Shown here: positions 1-8,800 of the stretch, one piece after another
How the letters are laid out: each line of letters opens with the position of its first letter
Position numbering within the stretch: position 1 is the first letter of the stretch
Assembly (NCBI GenBank): GCA_018606645.1
Contig: JAGVRI010000001.1
Span: 262,926 to 326,925, forward strand
Length of the DNA: 64,000 nucleotides
Direction of reading: 5' to 3'
DNA from: Chloroflexota bacterium
GTDB lineage: Bacteria; Chloroflexota; Anaerolineae; JAAYZQ01
The notes under the pieces: generated by a model
The model's database searches: none
Seen by the model: the letters and a program-made list of their open reading frames with translations, nothing else
Told to the model about the DNA's origin: nothing
Program-made: the position numbers and the translations under genes

Positions 1-988
1 TGCCGCATACGGCGGAATAGAGGAGCAGGTCGTTCACGGTAAACAGCCCCTCCTGGCTGCGGGCTGCCAGTATCGCATCCTCCAACACCGGCAACATCAG
101 TCCGTTGAACCCACAGTGAGGATAGTCCGCCCGGCGCAGACATTCGGTGAGGAAAGAAGCGGCAAAGAGCGTGCCCGGGGCACCAAAGCGGTCCACGCCT
201 AACCGCTCGATCGCCGCTCCGATGCTCCTCGCCTCCTCCGGGAAGGGGGCCAGGGAGAAATCGAGCCCGATGAACCGGACCCGGTGCCGCTCGGTCACAG
301 AGTGCACCAGGTCGGTGATCCGTTGGCCGGCGGCCTCCACCGCCGCGATCAACCGGCCCCGCGCTTCCTCGAGCGATCCCGACTCAGAAAAAGCCCGGAC
401 CGCCAGGTCCGCCGCTTCGGTGGCAATGGCCAGGGCCGGCGGTCCGCCGTCATGGTACGCCGCCGGGAAAAAGGGGATGTGGGGCCCCACGTTGGCCAGC
501 GCCGCCAGCCGCAGGTTGCCAAAGCCCAGTTCGGTCGTCTGGGCGATCTGTTCGACGATCCGGGCCGTGTGCCGGATGGCCAGCAAGTTCAAGCCGTGGG
601 CGCGGGAGGCAACGAGCACACTGGCGAACACAGAATCGGTGCTCTGGATAATGTGGGGGATCGCCTCGAGCCGTACCAGCGCCTCATCCCCCTGGTCCAG
701 GGCAGAGGAACCGCTGCCGGGCGCATCGGCCAGAACAGGTCCCAGCGACAGGTACTCAAAACCGGCATCCCGACATTGGGACCACAGTTCCTCGGCCAGG
801 GATAACGGGTCGCCAGGCAAACGGGATAGGGGCTGCGTCGCCAGGCGGCTGGTCTGGACCGGGAAACCGCCCGATTCCAGGGCCGTACGGACCTCCGCGG
901 CCAGGTGCCCAACTCTACGGACATCCTCCTGGAATTCGGAGGCGCTCACGGTCAGAAAACAGGTTACCGATCGGATGTTCATGATCAT
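1..988 (-). CDS. DUF711 (UPF0210) family protein, 3' end outside window
   Basis: The frame runs from an ATG at 988 to the left edge without a stop, giving about 329 residues of a family that is usually about 450 long, so the C-terminus is missing. The N-terminus (MIMNIRSVTCFLT) and the later VQTSRLATQPL, FSLAPFPEEARSIGAAIE and CGFNGLMLPVLED stretches match my memory of the DUF711/UPF0210 family, whose biochemical function is not established. It lacks a signal peptide, so it should be cytoplasmic. The ATG overlaps the TGA of the upstream methyltransferase gene (ATGA), so the two are translationally coupled at the end of the thrS-infC-rplT operon. A start six bases further in (982) is also possible. 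Confidence 0.8.
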   Translation of the reverse strand, partial: MIMNIRSVTCFLTVSASEFQEDVRRVGHLAAEVRTALESGGFPVQTSRLATQPLSRLPGDPLSLAEELWSQCRDAGFEYLSLGPVLADAPGSGSSALDQGDEALVRLEAIPHIIQSTDSVFASVLVASRAHGLNLLAIRHTARIVEQIAQTTELGFGNLRLAALANVGPHIPFFPAAYHDGGPPALAIATEAADLAVRAFSESGSLEEARGRLIAAVEAAGQRITDLVHSVTERHRVRFIGLDFSLAPFPEEARSIGAAIERLGVDRFGAPGTLFAASFLTECLRRADYPHCGFNGLMLPVLEDAILAARSQEGLFTVNDLLLYSAVCG

Positions 989-1770
989 CCCCTCGCCGTC
1001 AAAGCTCGTTGTTGTCGGGCCGCCTCAAACAGGATAACGGCCGCCGCCATCGCCGCGTTCAGCGATTCGGTTTCGCCGGCCATCGGAATATAGATGGTGC
1101 CTGTCGCTAGCGCAAACGCCTCTCCTCCGGCTCCACTGGCCTCTCCCCCCACGATCAAGGCGGCGGGCTGGGTCCAGTCCACTCGATCATACGGCATCTG
1201 GCCCCGGACATCGGCCAGCCACACCGCCCGCCCGGCGACGCGATAGGCGATGTCGGGCCAGTCGAGAGCCGAGATGGACAGGCGAAAATGGGCGCCCATG
1301 GCCCCGCGCACCACTTTGGGGTTGTACAGGTCCACCGTGCCGGGCGCAAGCAGGACCTCGCCAACGCCGGCCGCCTCGGCCGAACGGAGAATGGTCCCCA
1401 GATTGCCGGGGTCGCGGAGTTGGTCGAGGATCAGGATCAGCCCGGCTCGCGGCAGCGGATGGACGCAGGGGACTACGGCCAACACCCCTTGCGGAGTCTC
1501 GGTGTCCGCGCAGGCACGGAGCACGGCTTCGCTCACGGCCCAGTTCCCTTCTTCGGCGGACAAGAACGGCAACAAGCGCTGCCCCTGCGGTGAGGCTACC
1601 CACTCCGGGGTATAGAACAACAGAGCGGGCCTGATGCCCGCCCTGACCGCTTCCTCCACGAGGCGCGTCCCCTCAATGACAAACCGGCCCTCCCGGTGGC
1701 GGACCCGCCGCCGCAGCAAGGACCGGACATATTTGACATGTTCATTCTGGAGACTGGTAATCAACGCCAT
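985..1770 (-). CDS. SpoU/TrmH-family RNA 2'-O-ribose methyltransferase
   Basis: Predicted AdoMet-dependent 2'-O-methyltransferase acting on rRNA or tRNA. The 261-residue protein has an N-terminal RNA-binding subdomain (SLQNEHVKYVRSLLRRRVR and EGTRLVEEA, about residues 6-45). A SPOUT catalytic domain follows with the three family motifs: RDPGNLGTILRSAEAAGV (about 137-155), LIVGGEASGAG (about 205-216), and IPMAGETESLNAAMAAAV (about 228-246). It lies 19 bases after rplT and overlaps DUF711 by four bases, so it is part of the translation operon, which favours an rRNA substrate. The exact methylated nucleotide cannot be read from sequence. RlmB/TsnR-like is the closest general label. Confidence 0.85.
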   Translation of the reverse strand: MALITSLQNEHVKYVRSLLRRRVRHREGRFVIEGTRLVEEAVRAGIRPALLFYTPEWVASPQGQRLLPFLSAEEGNWAVSEAVLRACADTETPQGVLAVVPCVHPLPRAGLILILDQLRDPGNLGTILRSAEAAGVGEVLLAPGTVDLYNPKVVRGAMGAHFRLSISALDWPDIAYRVAGRAVWLADVRGQMPYDRVDWTQPAALIVGGEASGAGGEAFALATGTIYIPMAGETESLNAAMAAAVILFEAARQQRALTARG

Positions 1771-1789
1771 GGGTCAACCAGGCCGACGG

Positions 1790-2155
1790 TTACCCTCCTG
1801 CCGCGGCCGACCCTCTCGCAATCTCTACCAGACGGGCAAACGTCGCTTCATCATGTACCGCCAGATCGGCCAGGATCTTGCGATCGAGCCCCACGCCGGC
1901 CTGTCTCAAGCCGTGCATGAGACGGTTGTACGACATTCCATTTTGACGGGAAGCGGCATTGATCCGGGCAATCCACAGCCGGCGGAAATCGCGCTTCCGG
2001 TCCCGTCGGTCGCGGTAACTGTACCACAACGACTTGAGCATCGCCTCATGGCCCCGGCGCCACAGCCGATGTTTGCCGCCTACCTGCCCCTTGGTGAATT
2101 TCAGGACCTTGTTGTGTCGTCGTCGGGTCCGGGGACCCCCCTTCACTCTTGGCAC
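1790..2155 (-). CDS. rplT: 50S ribosomal protein L20
   Basis: L20 of 121 residues, the usual length. It shows the characteristic basic N-terminal extension (MPRVKGGPRTRRRHNKVLK) and the core with RDRRDRKRDFRRLWIARINAA and NGMSYNRLMHGL. It is an early-assembly protein of the large subunit that binds 23S rRNA, and in Firmicutes and Proteobacteria it represses its own operon by binding the leader RNA. It follows rpmI by 16 bases in the conserved infC-rpmI-rplT order. The C-terminus ends in RGSAAAGG, slightly longer than typical. Confidence 0.97.
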   Translation of the reverse strand: MPRVKGGPRTRRRHNKVLKFTKGQVGGKHRLWRRGHEAMLKSLWYSYRDRRDRKRDFRRLWIARINAASRQNGMSYNRLMHGLRQAGVGLDRKILADLAVHDEATFARLVEIARGSAAAGG

Positions 2156-2171
2156 GTTCCCACTCCTCTTA

Positions 2172-2378
2172 TTATTTGTTCATGTACGGAATCAGCCGGC
2201 GGATCCGCTTGCGCACGCCCGGCGATGTGACCTCGTACATCTCGTCAAACATCCGCTTGACGCGCTTGGACTTTTTGCGGCGGAAATGGCTTTTGCCGAC
2301 TTTGGTCCGCATCAATTTGCCGGATCCCGAGTACTGGAATCGCTTGGCTGCGATCTTGTGGGTTTTGATCTTGGGCAC
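2172..2378 (-). CDS. rpmI: 50S ribosomal protein L35
   Basis: L35 of 68 residues: MPKIKTHKIAAKRF, then SGKLMRTKVGKSHFRRKKS and RIRRLIPYMNK. It is a very basic large-subunit protein. It sits between infC and rplT, as in most bacteria, and is presumably translated from the same message. An AGGAGG-like site lies just before the ATG at 2378. Confidence 0.97.
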   Translation of the reverse strand: MPKIKTHKIAAKRFQYSGSGKLMRTKVGKSHFRRKKSKRVKRMFDEMYEVTSPGVRKRIRRLIPYMNK

Positions 2379-2496
2379 TGTTCCTCCTCACAAAACGGTT
2401 GCCCCTATCTTGCGCAGGGGCAACAGTTCAAAAATCCACTGGGTCTGCAAAATCGGACAGAGAAAAGCAATCCGCTCGATACGGCGCCGACCTCTA

Positions 2497-3018
2497 TTAT
2501 TTCCGGCCCGGAATCGGGGCCAGAACCATCAAAATCGTAGGCCCTTCGAAGCTGGGCGCCTGTTCCACAGTGCTGACATCCGAAAGCTCTTCGGCAATGC
2601 GCGTCAACTGCTTGTTGGCGACCTCCGGATGGGTGATCTCTCGTCCCCGAAAACGGATCCGAACCCTGACTTTCGCTCCGGATTCCAGAAAGGAACGAGC
2701 CTGCCGGACCTTGAACGCCAGATCGTGCTCGCCAGTCTTGGGCCTCAACCGGATCTCCTTGACCTCGATCTCCTTCCTCGCTTTGCGGGCTTCGCGCTCG
2801 CGTTTGGCCCGTTCATACTGGTATTTGCCAAAATCCATCAATTTGGCAACGGGAGGGTCCGCCTGCGGCGCAACTTCTACCAGATCGAGGGAGCGCTCCT
2901 CGGCCAGACGGAGCGCTTCATTCCGAGGCAAAATCCCGAGTTGTTTGCCATCCAGATCGATGACTCGCAACTGGGGAGCCCGAATGGCTTCATTCACACG
3001 CGCGGTCTCTTTGCTGAT
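2497..3018 (-). CDS. infC: Translation initiation factor IF-3, probable AUC start codon
   Basis: IF-3 binds the 30S subunit and discriminates against non-standard start codons. Family landmarks are VNEAIRAPQLRVID at the N-terminus, ALRLAEERSLDLVEVAP, ADPPVAKLMDFGKYQYE, then the linker and C-terminal domain with IRLRPKTGEHDL and VRIRFRGREI. A GTG at 2997 gives 166 residues, but the frame continues upstream as SKETAR-V, the usual IF-3 N-terminus. At 3018-3016 there is an ATC with a strong GGAGG (3030-3026) seven bases before it. IF-3 genes are known for rare AUU/AUC/AUA starts that allow autoregulation, so I chose 3018 (173 residues). Transcription comes from the promoter at 3145-3173. Confidence 0.93.
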   Translation of the reverse strand: MSKETARVNEAIRAPQLRVIDLDGKQLGILPRNEALRLAEERSLDLVEVAPQADPPVAKLMDFGKYQYERAKREREARKARKEIEVKEIRLRPKTGEHDLAFKVRQARSFLESGAKVRVRIRFRGREITHPEVANKQLTRIAEELSDVSTVEQAPSFEGPTILMVLAPIPGRK

Positions 3019-3138
3019 CTCTGCCCCTCCTCATCTCCGACTATATAATGCTATTCTCTCTATCCCTTAGCCTACCCGTTCTCTGCTCGCGGAGCCGGGC
3101 AGGGGACAAGACTTGTCCTCTCCGGTCGCTCATCGGAT
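3019..3138 (-). promoter_or_regulatory. infC-rpmI-rplT mRNA leader
   Basis: About 120 bases of untranslated leader lie between the predicted transcription start and the AUC of infC. A 7-bp hairpin (GGACAAG / CTTGTCC, 3118-3104) is visible, followed by further G/C-rich pairing. In other bacteria this leader carries the L20 autoregulatory binding site. The position fits, but I could not recognise the L20 structure itself. Confidence 0.35.
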
Positions 3139-3144
3139 AGACAA

Positions 3145-3173
3145 ATTATACCTCAAAGGTGCAAGTTGGTCAA
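3145..3173 (-). promoter_or_regulatory. Sigma-70 promoter of the infC operon
   Basis: The minus strand shows TTGACC (3173-3168), a 17-base spacer and a perfect TATAAT (3150-3145). It lies in the thrS-infC gap and would start transcription near 3138, giving infC-rpmI-rplT a promoter independent of the T-box. Confidence 0.8.
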
Positions 3174-3218
3174 ATAGCGAACGGGCAAATTCACGATTCC
3201 AGGTCTTCAGGCCCAAGG

Positions 3219-5000
3219 CTACAGGTCCCGTTTCTCGGCGATCGCCGACTGCGCCATGACGACAAAGTCGGCCACGGCCAGGTCCCCCAGGTCTTGTCCG
3301 TTCCGGAGACGGACCGCGACCGTGCCGGTTTCCATCTCCCGATCGCCGAGGATCAGCATATAGGGCACCTTCTCCAGTTGAGCGTCGCGGATCTTGGCCT
3401 GCATTCGGTCACCGGAGTCGTTCACCTCCAGGCGCAGCCGGGCCGCCTTCAGTTGGGCTGCCACCTCATAGGCATAGGCGTTATGCCGGTCGGCGATCGG
3501 GATTAACACCACCTGCACCGGCGCCAGCCAGACCGGGAACGCTCCGCTGTAATGCTCGATGAGCGCCCCAAAGAAACGCTCCAGGGACCCCAACAGCGCG
3601 CGGTGGACCATATAGGGTTGATGCTCCTGGCCATCTTCGCCCACATAGGTCATCTCAAACCGTTCGGGCAGGTTAAAGTCAAACTGGATCGTGGTAGTCT
3701 GCCATTCTCGACCCAACGCGTCTTTGACCTTGATATCAATCTTGGGGCCATAGAAGGCCCCGCCGCCCTCGTCGATTTCATAGGGCAAGCCCTGCGCCTC
3801 TAACGCCCTCTCCAATGCCCGCTGCGCCTGGTCCCAGCGCTCCGGGACCCCGACGAACTTGTCCGGGCGGGTGGCGAGATAGATGGCAAAGTCGCGGAAG
3901 CCAAAGGCCCGCAGCATGGACAGGCTAAAGTCATAGACCCCCAGGATCTCGTCTTCCACCTGATCCGGTCGGCAGACAATGTGGGCGTCGTCAATGGTAA
4001 AGCCCCTCACCCGCAACAGGCCGTGCAACACGCCGCTGCGCTCATACCGATACACCGTGCCCAGTTCAGCCCAGCGCAACGGCAGTTCGCGGTACGATCG
4101 GCGACGCGACTTGTAGATCAAGATCTGGTACGGGCAGTTCATCGGCTTGATAAAGTATTCCTGCCCCTCCACATCCATCGGCGCATACATACTTTCCCGA
4201 TAAAAGTCCAGATGGCCGCTGACGTTCCACAGCTCCGCCCGACCAATATGCGGGGTATAGACGATCTCGTAGCCGCCTCGCTCATGTTCCTGATACCAGA
4301 ACTCTTCGATAATGCGGCGGATGCGCGCCCCCTTGGGATGCCAGCAGATCAGGCCCGGCCCTCCCAGGTCCTGGACGCTAAAGAGGTCCAGGGCGCGGCC
4401 CAGCTTGCGGTGGTCCCGTCGGGCTGCCTCTTCCAGGCGCCATAGATAGTCGTCCAACTGCTCCTTGGTCTCCCAGACGGTGCCATAGATGCGTTGCAGC
4501 ATTGGCTGGTGTTCGTCCCCCCGCCAGTATGCTCCGGCCACACTCAGGAGCTTGAAGGCATCCACCGGGATCTGCCCGGTCCGCTCCAGATGGGGCCCGC
4601 GGCACAGGTCGGTAAAATTGTGGTGAGAATAGATCGATAGGGTGCTGATCGGCTCTGACCCGGCTTCACCATGCTCATCTTCCTGCCCCGAGGCGAGCCT
4701 GTCGATCTGGTCCAGCTTGTAGGGCTGGTTGGCAAAGAGCACCCTGGCTTCTTCGACGCTGATCTCCCGATGCTCGAACGGATAGTCGCCCTCGATGATC
4801 CTCTTCATCCGCTCCTCGATTTCGGCCAGGTCCTCGATCGTCAATGAACGAGGCAGGTCGAAATCGTAGTAGAAGCCATTCTCAATCGGCGGGCCGAACC
4901 CCAACTTGCCCTCCGGGAAGATCTCGAGCACGGCCTCGGCCATGACGTGGGCCGTTGAATGCCGCAACCGGTCCAATTGTCCTTCTTGTTCCGATCCCAT
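3219..5000 (-). CDS. thrS: Threonyl-tRNA synthetase, short form lacking the TGS domain
   Basis: Class II synthetase that charges tRNA-Thr. From ATG 5000 it has 593 residues. It begins directly with the editing domain (RHSTAHVMAEAV near residue 14, HHNFTDLCRGPH near 160), so the usual ~60-residue N-terminal TGS domain is absent. The catalytic core shows zinc ligands in MNCPYQI and DDAHIVC, motif 2 (YRYERSGVLHGLLRVRGF) and motif 3 (MVHRALLGSLERF). The anticodon-binding domain follows from about residue 490. The start at 5000 is fixed by AGGAGG (5013-5008) seven bases upstream. The same frame stays open to 5192, but that stretch is T-box RNA rather than protein. Expression is probably controlled by the T-box immediately upstream. 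Confidence 0.95.
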   Translation of the reverse strand: MGSEQEGQLDRLRHSTAHVMAEAVLEIFPEGKLGFGPPIENGFYYDFDLPRSLTIEDLAEIEERMKRIIEGDYPFEHREISVEEARVLFANQPYKLDQIDRLASGQEDEHGEAGSEPISTLSIYSHHNFTDLCRGPHLERTGQIPVDAFKLLSVAGAYWRGDEHQPMLQRIYGTVWETKEQLDDYLWRLEEAARRDHRKLGRALDLFSVQDLGGPGLICWHPKGARIRRIIEEFWYQEHERGGYEIVYTPHIGRAELWNVSGHLDFYRESMYAPMDVEGQEYFIKPMNCPYQILIYKSRRRSYRELPLRWAELGTVYRYERSGVLHGLLRVRGFTIDDAHIVCRPDQVEDEILGVYDFSLSMLRAFGFRDFAIYLATRPDKFVGVPERWDQAQRALERALEAQGLPYEIDEGGGAFYGPKIDIKVKDALGREWQTTTIQFDFNLPERFEMTYVGEDGQEHQPYMVHRALLGSLERFFGALIEHYSGAFPVWLAPVQVVLIPIADRHNAYAYEVAAQLKAARLRLEVNDSGDRMQAKIRDAQLEKVPYMLILGDREMETGTVAVRLRNGQDLGDLAVADFVVMAQSAIAEKRDL

Positions 5001-5029
5001 AGTCTGTCCTCCTGCACGATGTGACGTCC

Positions 5030-5312
5030 CGAAAACAGAACCTCTCGCCCATGGGGCGAGAGGTTGACTCACGCGGTTCCACCCAATTTTGACGGAGGAG
5101 AACCCGAAACCTCCATCCTCTTGTGGTCGGATAACGGGCACCACCCGGCGCCCCATACTCTTGCCCGGGGCATACCGACAGGCCACAGGCAATTTGAGGG
5201 GCGCACTCCCAGGGGGTTTTCGACAGGTTCCGGCGATGCAGGCTTGCAGCCAATGGCCTGCACTCTCTGGCGCTTTCCGCTGCCTACTCGTCCTGGTCCA
5301 CGCGTTGTTTGT
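5030..5312 (-). promoter_or_regulatory. T-box riboswitch leader of thrS
   Basis: The minus strand carries the hallmark T-box sequence GGTGGAACCGCG (5083-5072), which pairs with the tRNA acceptor end in the antiterminator. It is followed by a perfect terminator hairpin. Further upstream is a stem I-like segment (AGTAGG ... AGAGAGTGCAGGCC, about 5300-5250). A candidate ACC threonine specifier lies near 5217-5213. By family rule, uncharged tRNA-Thr stabilises the antiterminator and turns thrS on. The specifier position is my reading, not a folded model. Confidence 0.85.
5031..5063 (-). terminator. Attenuator terminator of the thrS T-box
   Basis: On the minus strand, CCTCTCGCCC (5063-5054 region) pairs with GGGCGAGAGG (5050-5041) around a short loop. 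TTCTGTTTTC follows (5040-5031). It lies just after the T-box motif and 30 bases before the thrS start. Confidence 0.85.
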
Positions 5313-5326
5313 ATTCCGATCGCCAG

Positions 5327-5400
5327 TGGGCGATACAGGACTTGAACCTGTGACCCCGTCGATGTCAACGACGTGCTCTAGCCATCTGAGCTAATCGCCC
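5327..5400 (-). tRNA. tRNA-Val(GAC)
   Basis: A 74-base cloverleaf reads on the minus strand. It has acceptor GGGCGAT/ATCGCCC, D-arm GCTC...GAGC, anticodon arm CGTCG-TTGACAT-CGACG with anticodon GAC (valine), T-arm ACAGG-TTCAAGT-CCTGT and discriminator A. CCA is not encoded. The gene lies directly upstream of the thrS T-box with no obvious promoter or terminator between, so it may be transcribed as the 5' part of the thrS leader transcript. Confidence 0.95.
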
Positions 5401-5408
5401 GCATCATT

Positions 5409-5436
5409 ATTATACCACAGTCCACGAGCTTTGCAA
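5409..5436 (-). promoter_or_regulatory. Promoter of tRNA-Val / thrS
   Basis: The minus strand has TTGCAA (5436-5431), a 16-base spacer and TATAAT (5414-5409), with TG in the extended -10 position. Transcription would begin a few bases before the tRNA 5' end at 5400. Confidence 0.75.
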
Positions 5437-5538
5437 GTTGGCGGAACCCGTGGTGTGTCCATTCCATTACGAGGAATTTTGCAAAAAACCGAAAATTTTA
5501 ACATTGTGAACCGCAATTTGGGCCGGAAAACGGCCATT

Positions 5539-5572
5539 TTGTCAGTCATTTGTCAGTCCATTGTGCTATAGT
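5539..5572 (+). promoter_or_regulatory. Candidate extended -10 promoter with tandem TTGTCAGTC
   Basis: TGCTATAGT (TATAGT at 5567-5572) resembles an extended -10. Upstream, TTGTCAGTC occurs twice 11 bases apart (about 5539 and 5550), which could be a -35 substitute or a direct-repeat activator/repressor site. Only moderate support; it would drive the small ORF and the giant secreted protein gene. Confidence 0.4.
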
Positions 5573-5591
5573 GGAGGGTGAGGCACCTGGT

Positions 5592-5819
5592 ATGAAACCA
5601 GGGCCCGGAAATGGAGGGAGCTTGCACGCCATCCGAGTATTGATCCTGCGCTTGTGGGTGGACCCGGCCGAACCGGAGGCGCTGCGCGGCACGCTCAAGT
5701 CGGTACCGGAGGGCGACGCACAGCCTTTCGTGGGGGACGAGGAGTTGCTGACAGCGATCCGTCGGCTGGCCAGTCGTATGGGAGACGACTGGCTGCCCGG
5801 GGGAGATGAAAAAGGATAA
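5592..5819 (+). CDS. Small unknown protein
   Basis: From ATG 5592 this is 75 residues with no family that I recognise. The body (HAIRVLILRLWVDPAEPEALRG ... GDEELLTAIRRLASRM, split here) reads like a compact folded alpha/beta protein. No signal peptide or membrane segment is seen. A TTG at 5622 preceded by GGAGGGAG (5612-5619) is an alternative start. The frame stays open upstream to 5550, but that ATG lies before the likely transcription start. Its stop lies 19 bases before the ATG of the giant exported protein, so the two may be co-transcribed. Coding status is moderately supported by codon use and spacing only. Confidence 0.5.
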   Translation: MKPGPGNGGSLHAIRVLILRLWVDPAEPEALRGTLKSVPEGDAQPFVGDEELLTAIRRLASRMGDDWLPGGDEKG

Positions 5820-5838
5820 CGTATCAGGAGGTGCTGAA

Positions 5839-8800
5839 ATGATCGCGAGATGGAGGACCCTATATCTGGTGAAAGGCAAGATGCCCATCAAAATAGTGGG
5901 CCTGATTCTGGGTTGGGCCGCGCTCACGGCACTCGTCCTGAGTGTGGGGGCACTGCCTATCAGCCGGGCTGCCGACTGTGTAGCCGGCCCGCATAGTGGG
6001 AACATCACCGCAGATCAGAGATGGTGCGTGCAAGACAACCCGCATATCGTGAGTGGCGATATCTCTGTAAACGCGGGGGTCACCTTGACCCTTGAGGCCG
6101 GCGTGCAGGTCTACTTCAATACCGGCCGGGCCCTTTCCGTATACGGCGGACTCATGGCAGAAGGGACCGCCACCCAACCCATCATCTTCACCGCAGTCAC
6201 ACCAGGTGATACCTATTCCCGCCTCCAGTTCCTCTCCGGCTCCCGGGTCCGCCTGGACTACTGCGATATCAGCCGCTCCGGGAGTGGGTGGGACGCCGCC
6301 GTCCAGATTGAGAGTTCCGACGTTGTCATAGACCACTGCACCATCCACGACAATGTTGGCAACTGGTCGGCCCTGCGGCTCACCGGCCCCAACTTTGGCG
6401 CCGGCCTCAGCCCGACCATCCGCAACACCACCATCGCCAACAACACTGGCTATGCCATCCGCCAGGACACCGTGGACATGACCCCCCTCTACCAGAACCT
6501 CACCCTCACCGGCAACGGCACCGACGCCGTCTTCGTGAGCTGGTTTGGGGACACCATCAACCGGCCTGTGACGCTGGACGGGCCGCAGCTGAACGGTCGC
6601 CCCTTCGTCGCCGAGAATCTGCGCATCGCTCCCAGCCAGACCCTCACCCTCACCCCCGGCACCGAACTGCGCTTCACCAGCGGCCAGTTGCTGGAAGTCC
6701 AGGAGAACGGCACCCTCATCGCCGAAGGCACGCCGGCCCGGCCCATCACCATCACCGCGCACCCGCCAGGGGGCACCTACCAGCGCATCCTGTTCTACTC
6801 CGGCTCGCGGGTCCGCCTGGACTACTGCGACATCAGCCGCTCCGGGAATGGGCGGGACGGCGCCGTCCAGATTGAGAGTTCCGACGTCATCATAGACCAC
6901 TGCACCATCCACGACAACGTCGGCAAATGGTCGGCGCTTCTGCTCACCGACCCTAACTGGGGCGCCGGCCTCAGCCCGACCATCCGCAACACCACCATCG
7001 CCAGCAATACCGGCTACGCCATCTACCAGTACACCGTGGACATGACCCCCCTCTACCAGAACCTCACCCTCACCGGCAACGGCACCGACGCCGTCTTCCT
7101 GAGGTATGGCACCATCAACCGGCCCGTAACGCTGGACGGGCCGCAACTCAACGGCCGCCCTTTCATCGCCGAGAATCTGCGCATCGCTCCCAGCCAGACC
7201 CTCACCCTCACCCCCGGCACCGAACTGCGCTTCACCAGCGGCCAGTTGCTGGAAGTCCAGGAGAACGGCACCCTCATCGCCGAAGGCACGCCCACCCGGC
7301 CCATCACCATCACCGCCCACCCCCTGGGAGGCACCTTCTACTTCATCTTGTTCAAGTCTGGCTCCCATGTCCGCCTGGACTACTGCGACATCAGCCGCAC
7401 CGGGAAAGATCGGGACACCGCAATCCATATTGAGAGTTCCGATGTCGTCATAGACCACTGCACCATCCACGACAACGTCGGCAAATGGTCGGCGCTTCTG
7501 CTCACCGGCCCCAACTATGGCGCCGGCCTCAGCCCGACCATCCGCAACACCACCATCACCAGCAACACCGGCTACGCCATCTACCAGTACACCGTGGACA
7601 TGACCCCCCTCTACCAGAACCTCACCCTCACCGGCAACGGCACCGACGCCGTCTTCCTGAGGTATGGCACCATCAACCGGCCCGTAACGCTGGACGGGCC
7701 GCAACTCAACGGCCGCCCTTTCATCGCCGAGAATCTGCGCATCGCTCCCAGCCAGACCCTCACCCTCACCCCCGGCACCGAACTGCGCTTCACCAGCGGC
7801 CAGTTGCTGGAAGTCCAGGAGAACGGCACCCTCATCGCCGAAGGCACGCCGGCCCGGCCCATCACCTTTACCTCCAGCATGCCTTCCCCGGTCCCCGGAG
7901 CCTGGCAGTTCATCCGCGCCCAGGCCAACAGCCGTGTGCGCCTGCGCTACTGCGATCTGGCCTACGCCGGCTCCGCCGGGCTCTGGACCAGCACCTCCGA
8001 CGTCCTGGTGCACGGTTGCCGCATCCATGATGCCACCGGATCGGCGATCGCCGTGGATAACAACTCGCTCCCGACATTGACCTCCAACCGGTTCTACAAC
8101 GTGAGCAAAGGCGTGAACAACGGCACCCCTGCCACCTGGGTGGACGCGCGGTTCAACTGGTGGGGCCACGCCAGCGGGCCCTACCATCCCACGCTGAACC
8201 CCGCGGGACAGGGTGTCCCGGTGAGCAACGGCGTGTACTTCCAACCGTGGCTGGGGACCTTCAACTGGCTGGAGCCGACCAGCCCGCTCCTCCACGGGAC
8301 GGCGACCCTGGCATGGGCCGCCCTGGGCATGGACCCGACCGGTGTGACTGCTGACATCCTGGCCTTCCGCTCCGGCGCGTCCTACACTCTGGGCACCGGG
8401 CGGCCAGCCGAAGGCAGCCTGGCCTGGAATACCCAAGATGTCCCGGACGGCCTCTACGAACTGTGGGCCGTTTTCGACGACGCCGAGAAGCGAACCATCG
8501 GTACGGCCACGCGCATTGTCGGTATCAACAACGCCGCCAACCTGGCCTGGCACGCCGGGCGGATCCGATCCAATGAGACCTGGACCGCCGACCGCATCCA
8601 CATCGTGGAGGAGAACGTCACGGTCGCCTCCGGCGTCACGCTGAACATCGAAGCCGGCGCCGTGGTCAAATTTGTGCGGGATACCTCCCTGCGGGTGGAA
8701 ACCGGCGCCATCCTGAACGCGCCGGCCACCGGAGACCAGCCCATCGTCCTCACCTCCCTGGCCGACGACACCGCCGGCGGCGACACCAACCAGGACGGCG

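Noticed and set aside
3219..5192. thrS starting at 5192 (657 residues)
   Set aside because: The extra N-terminal residues are encoded by the T-box leader, and a perfect AGGAGG marks ATG 5000.
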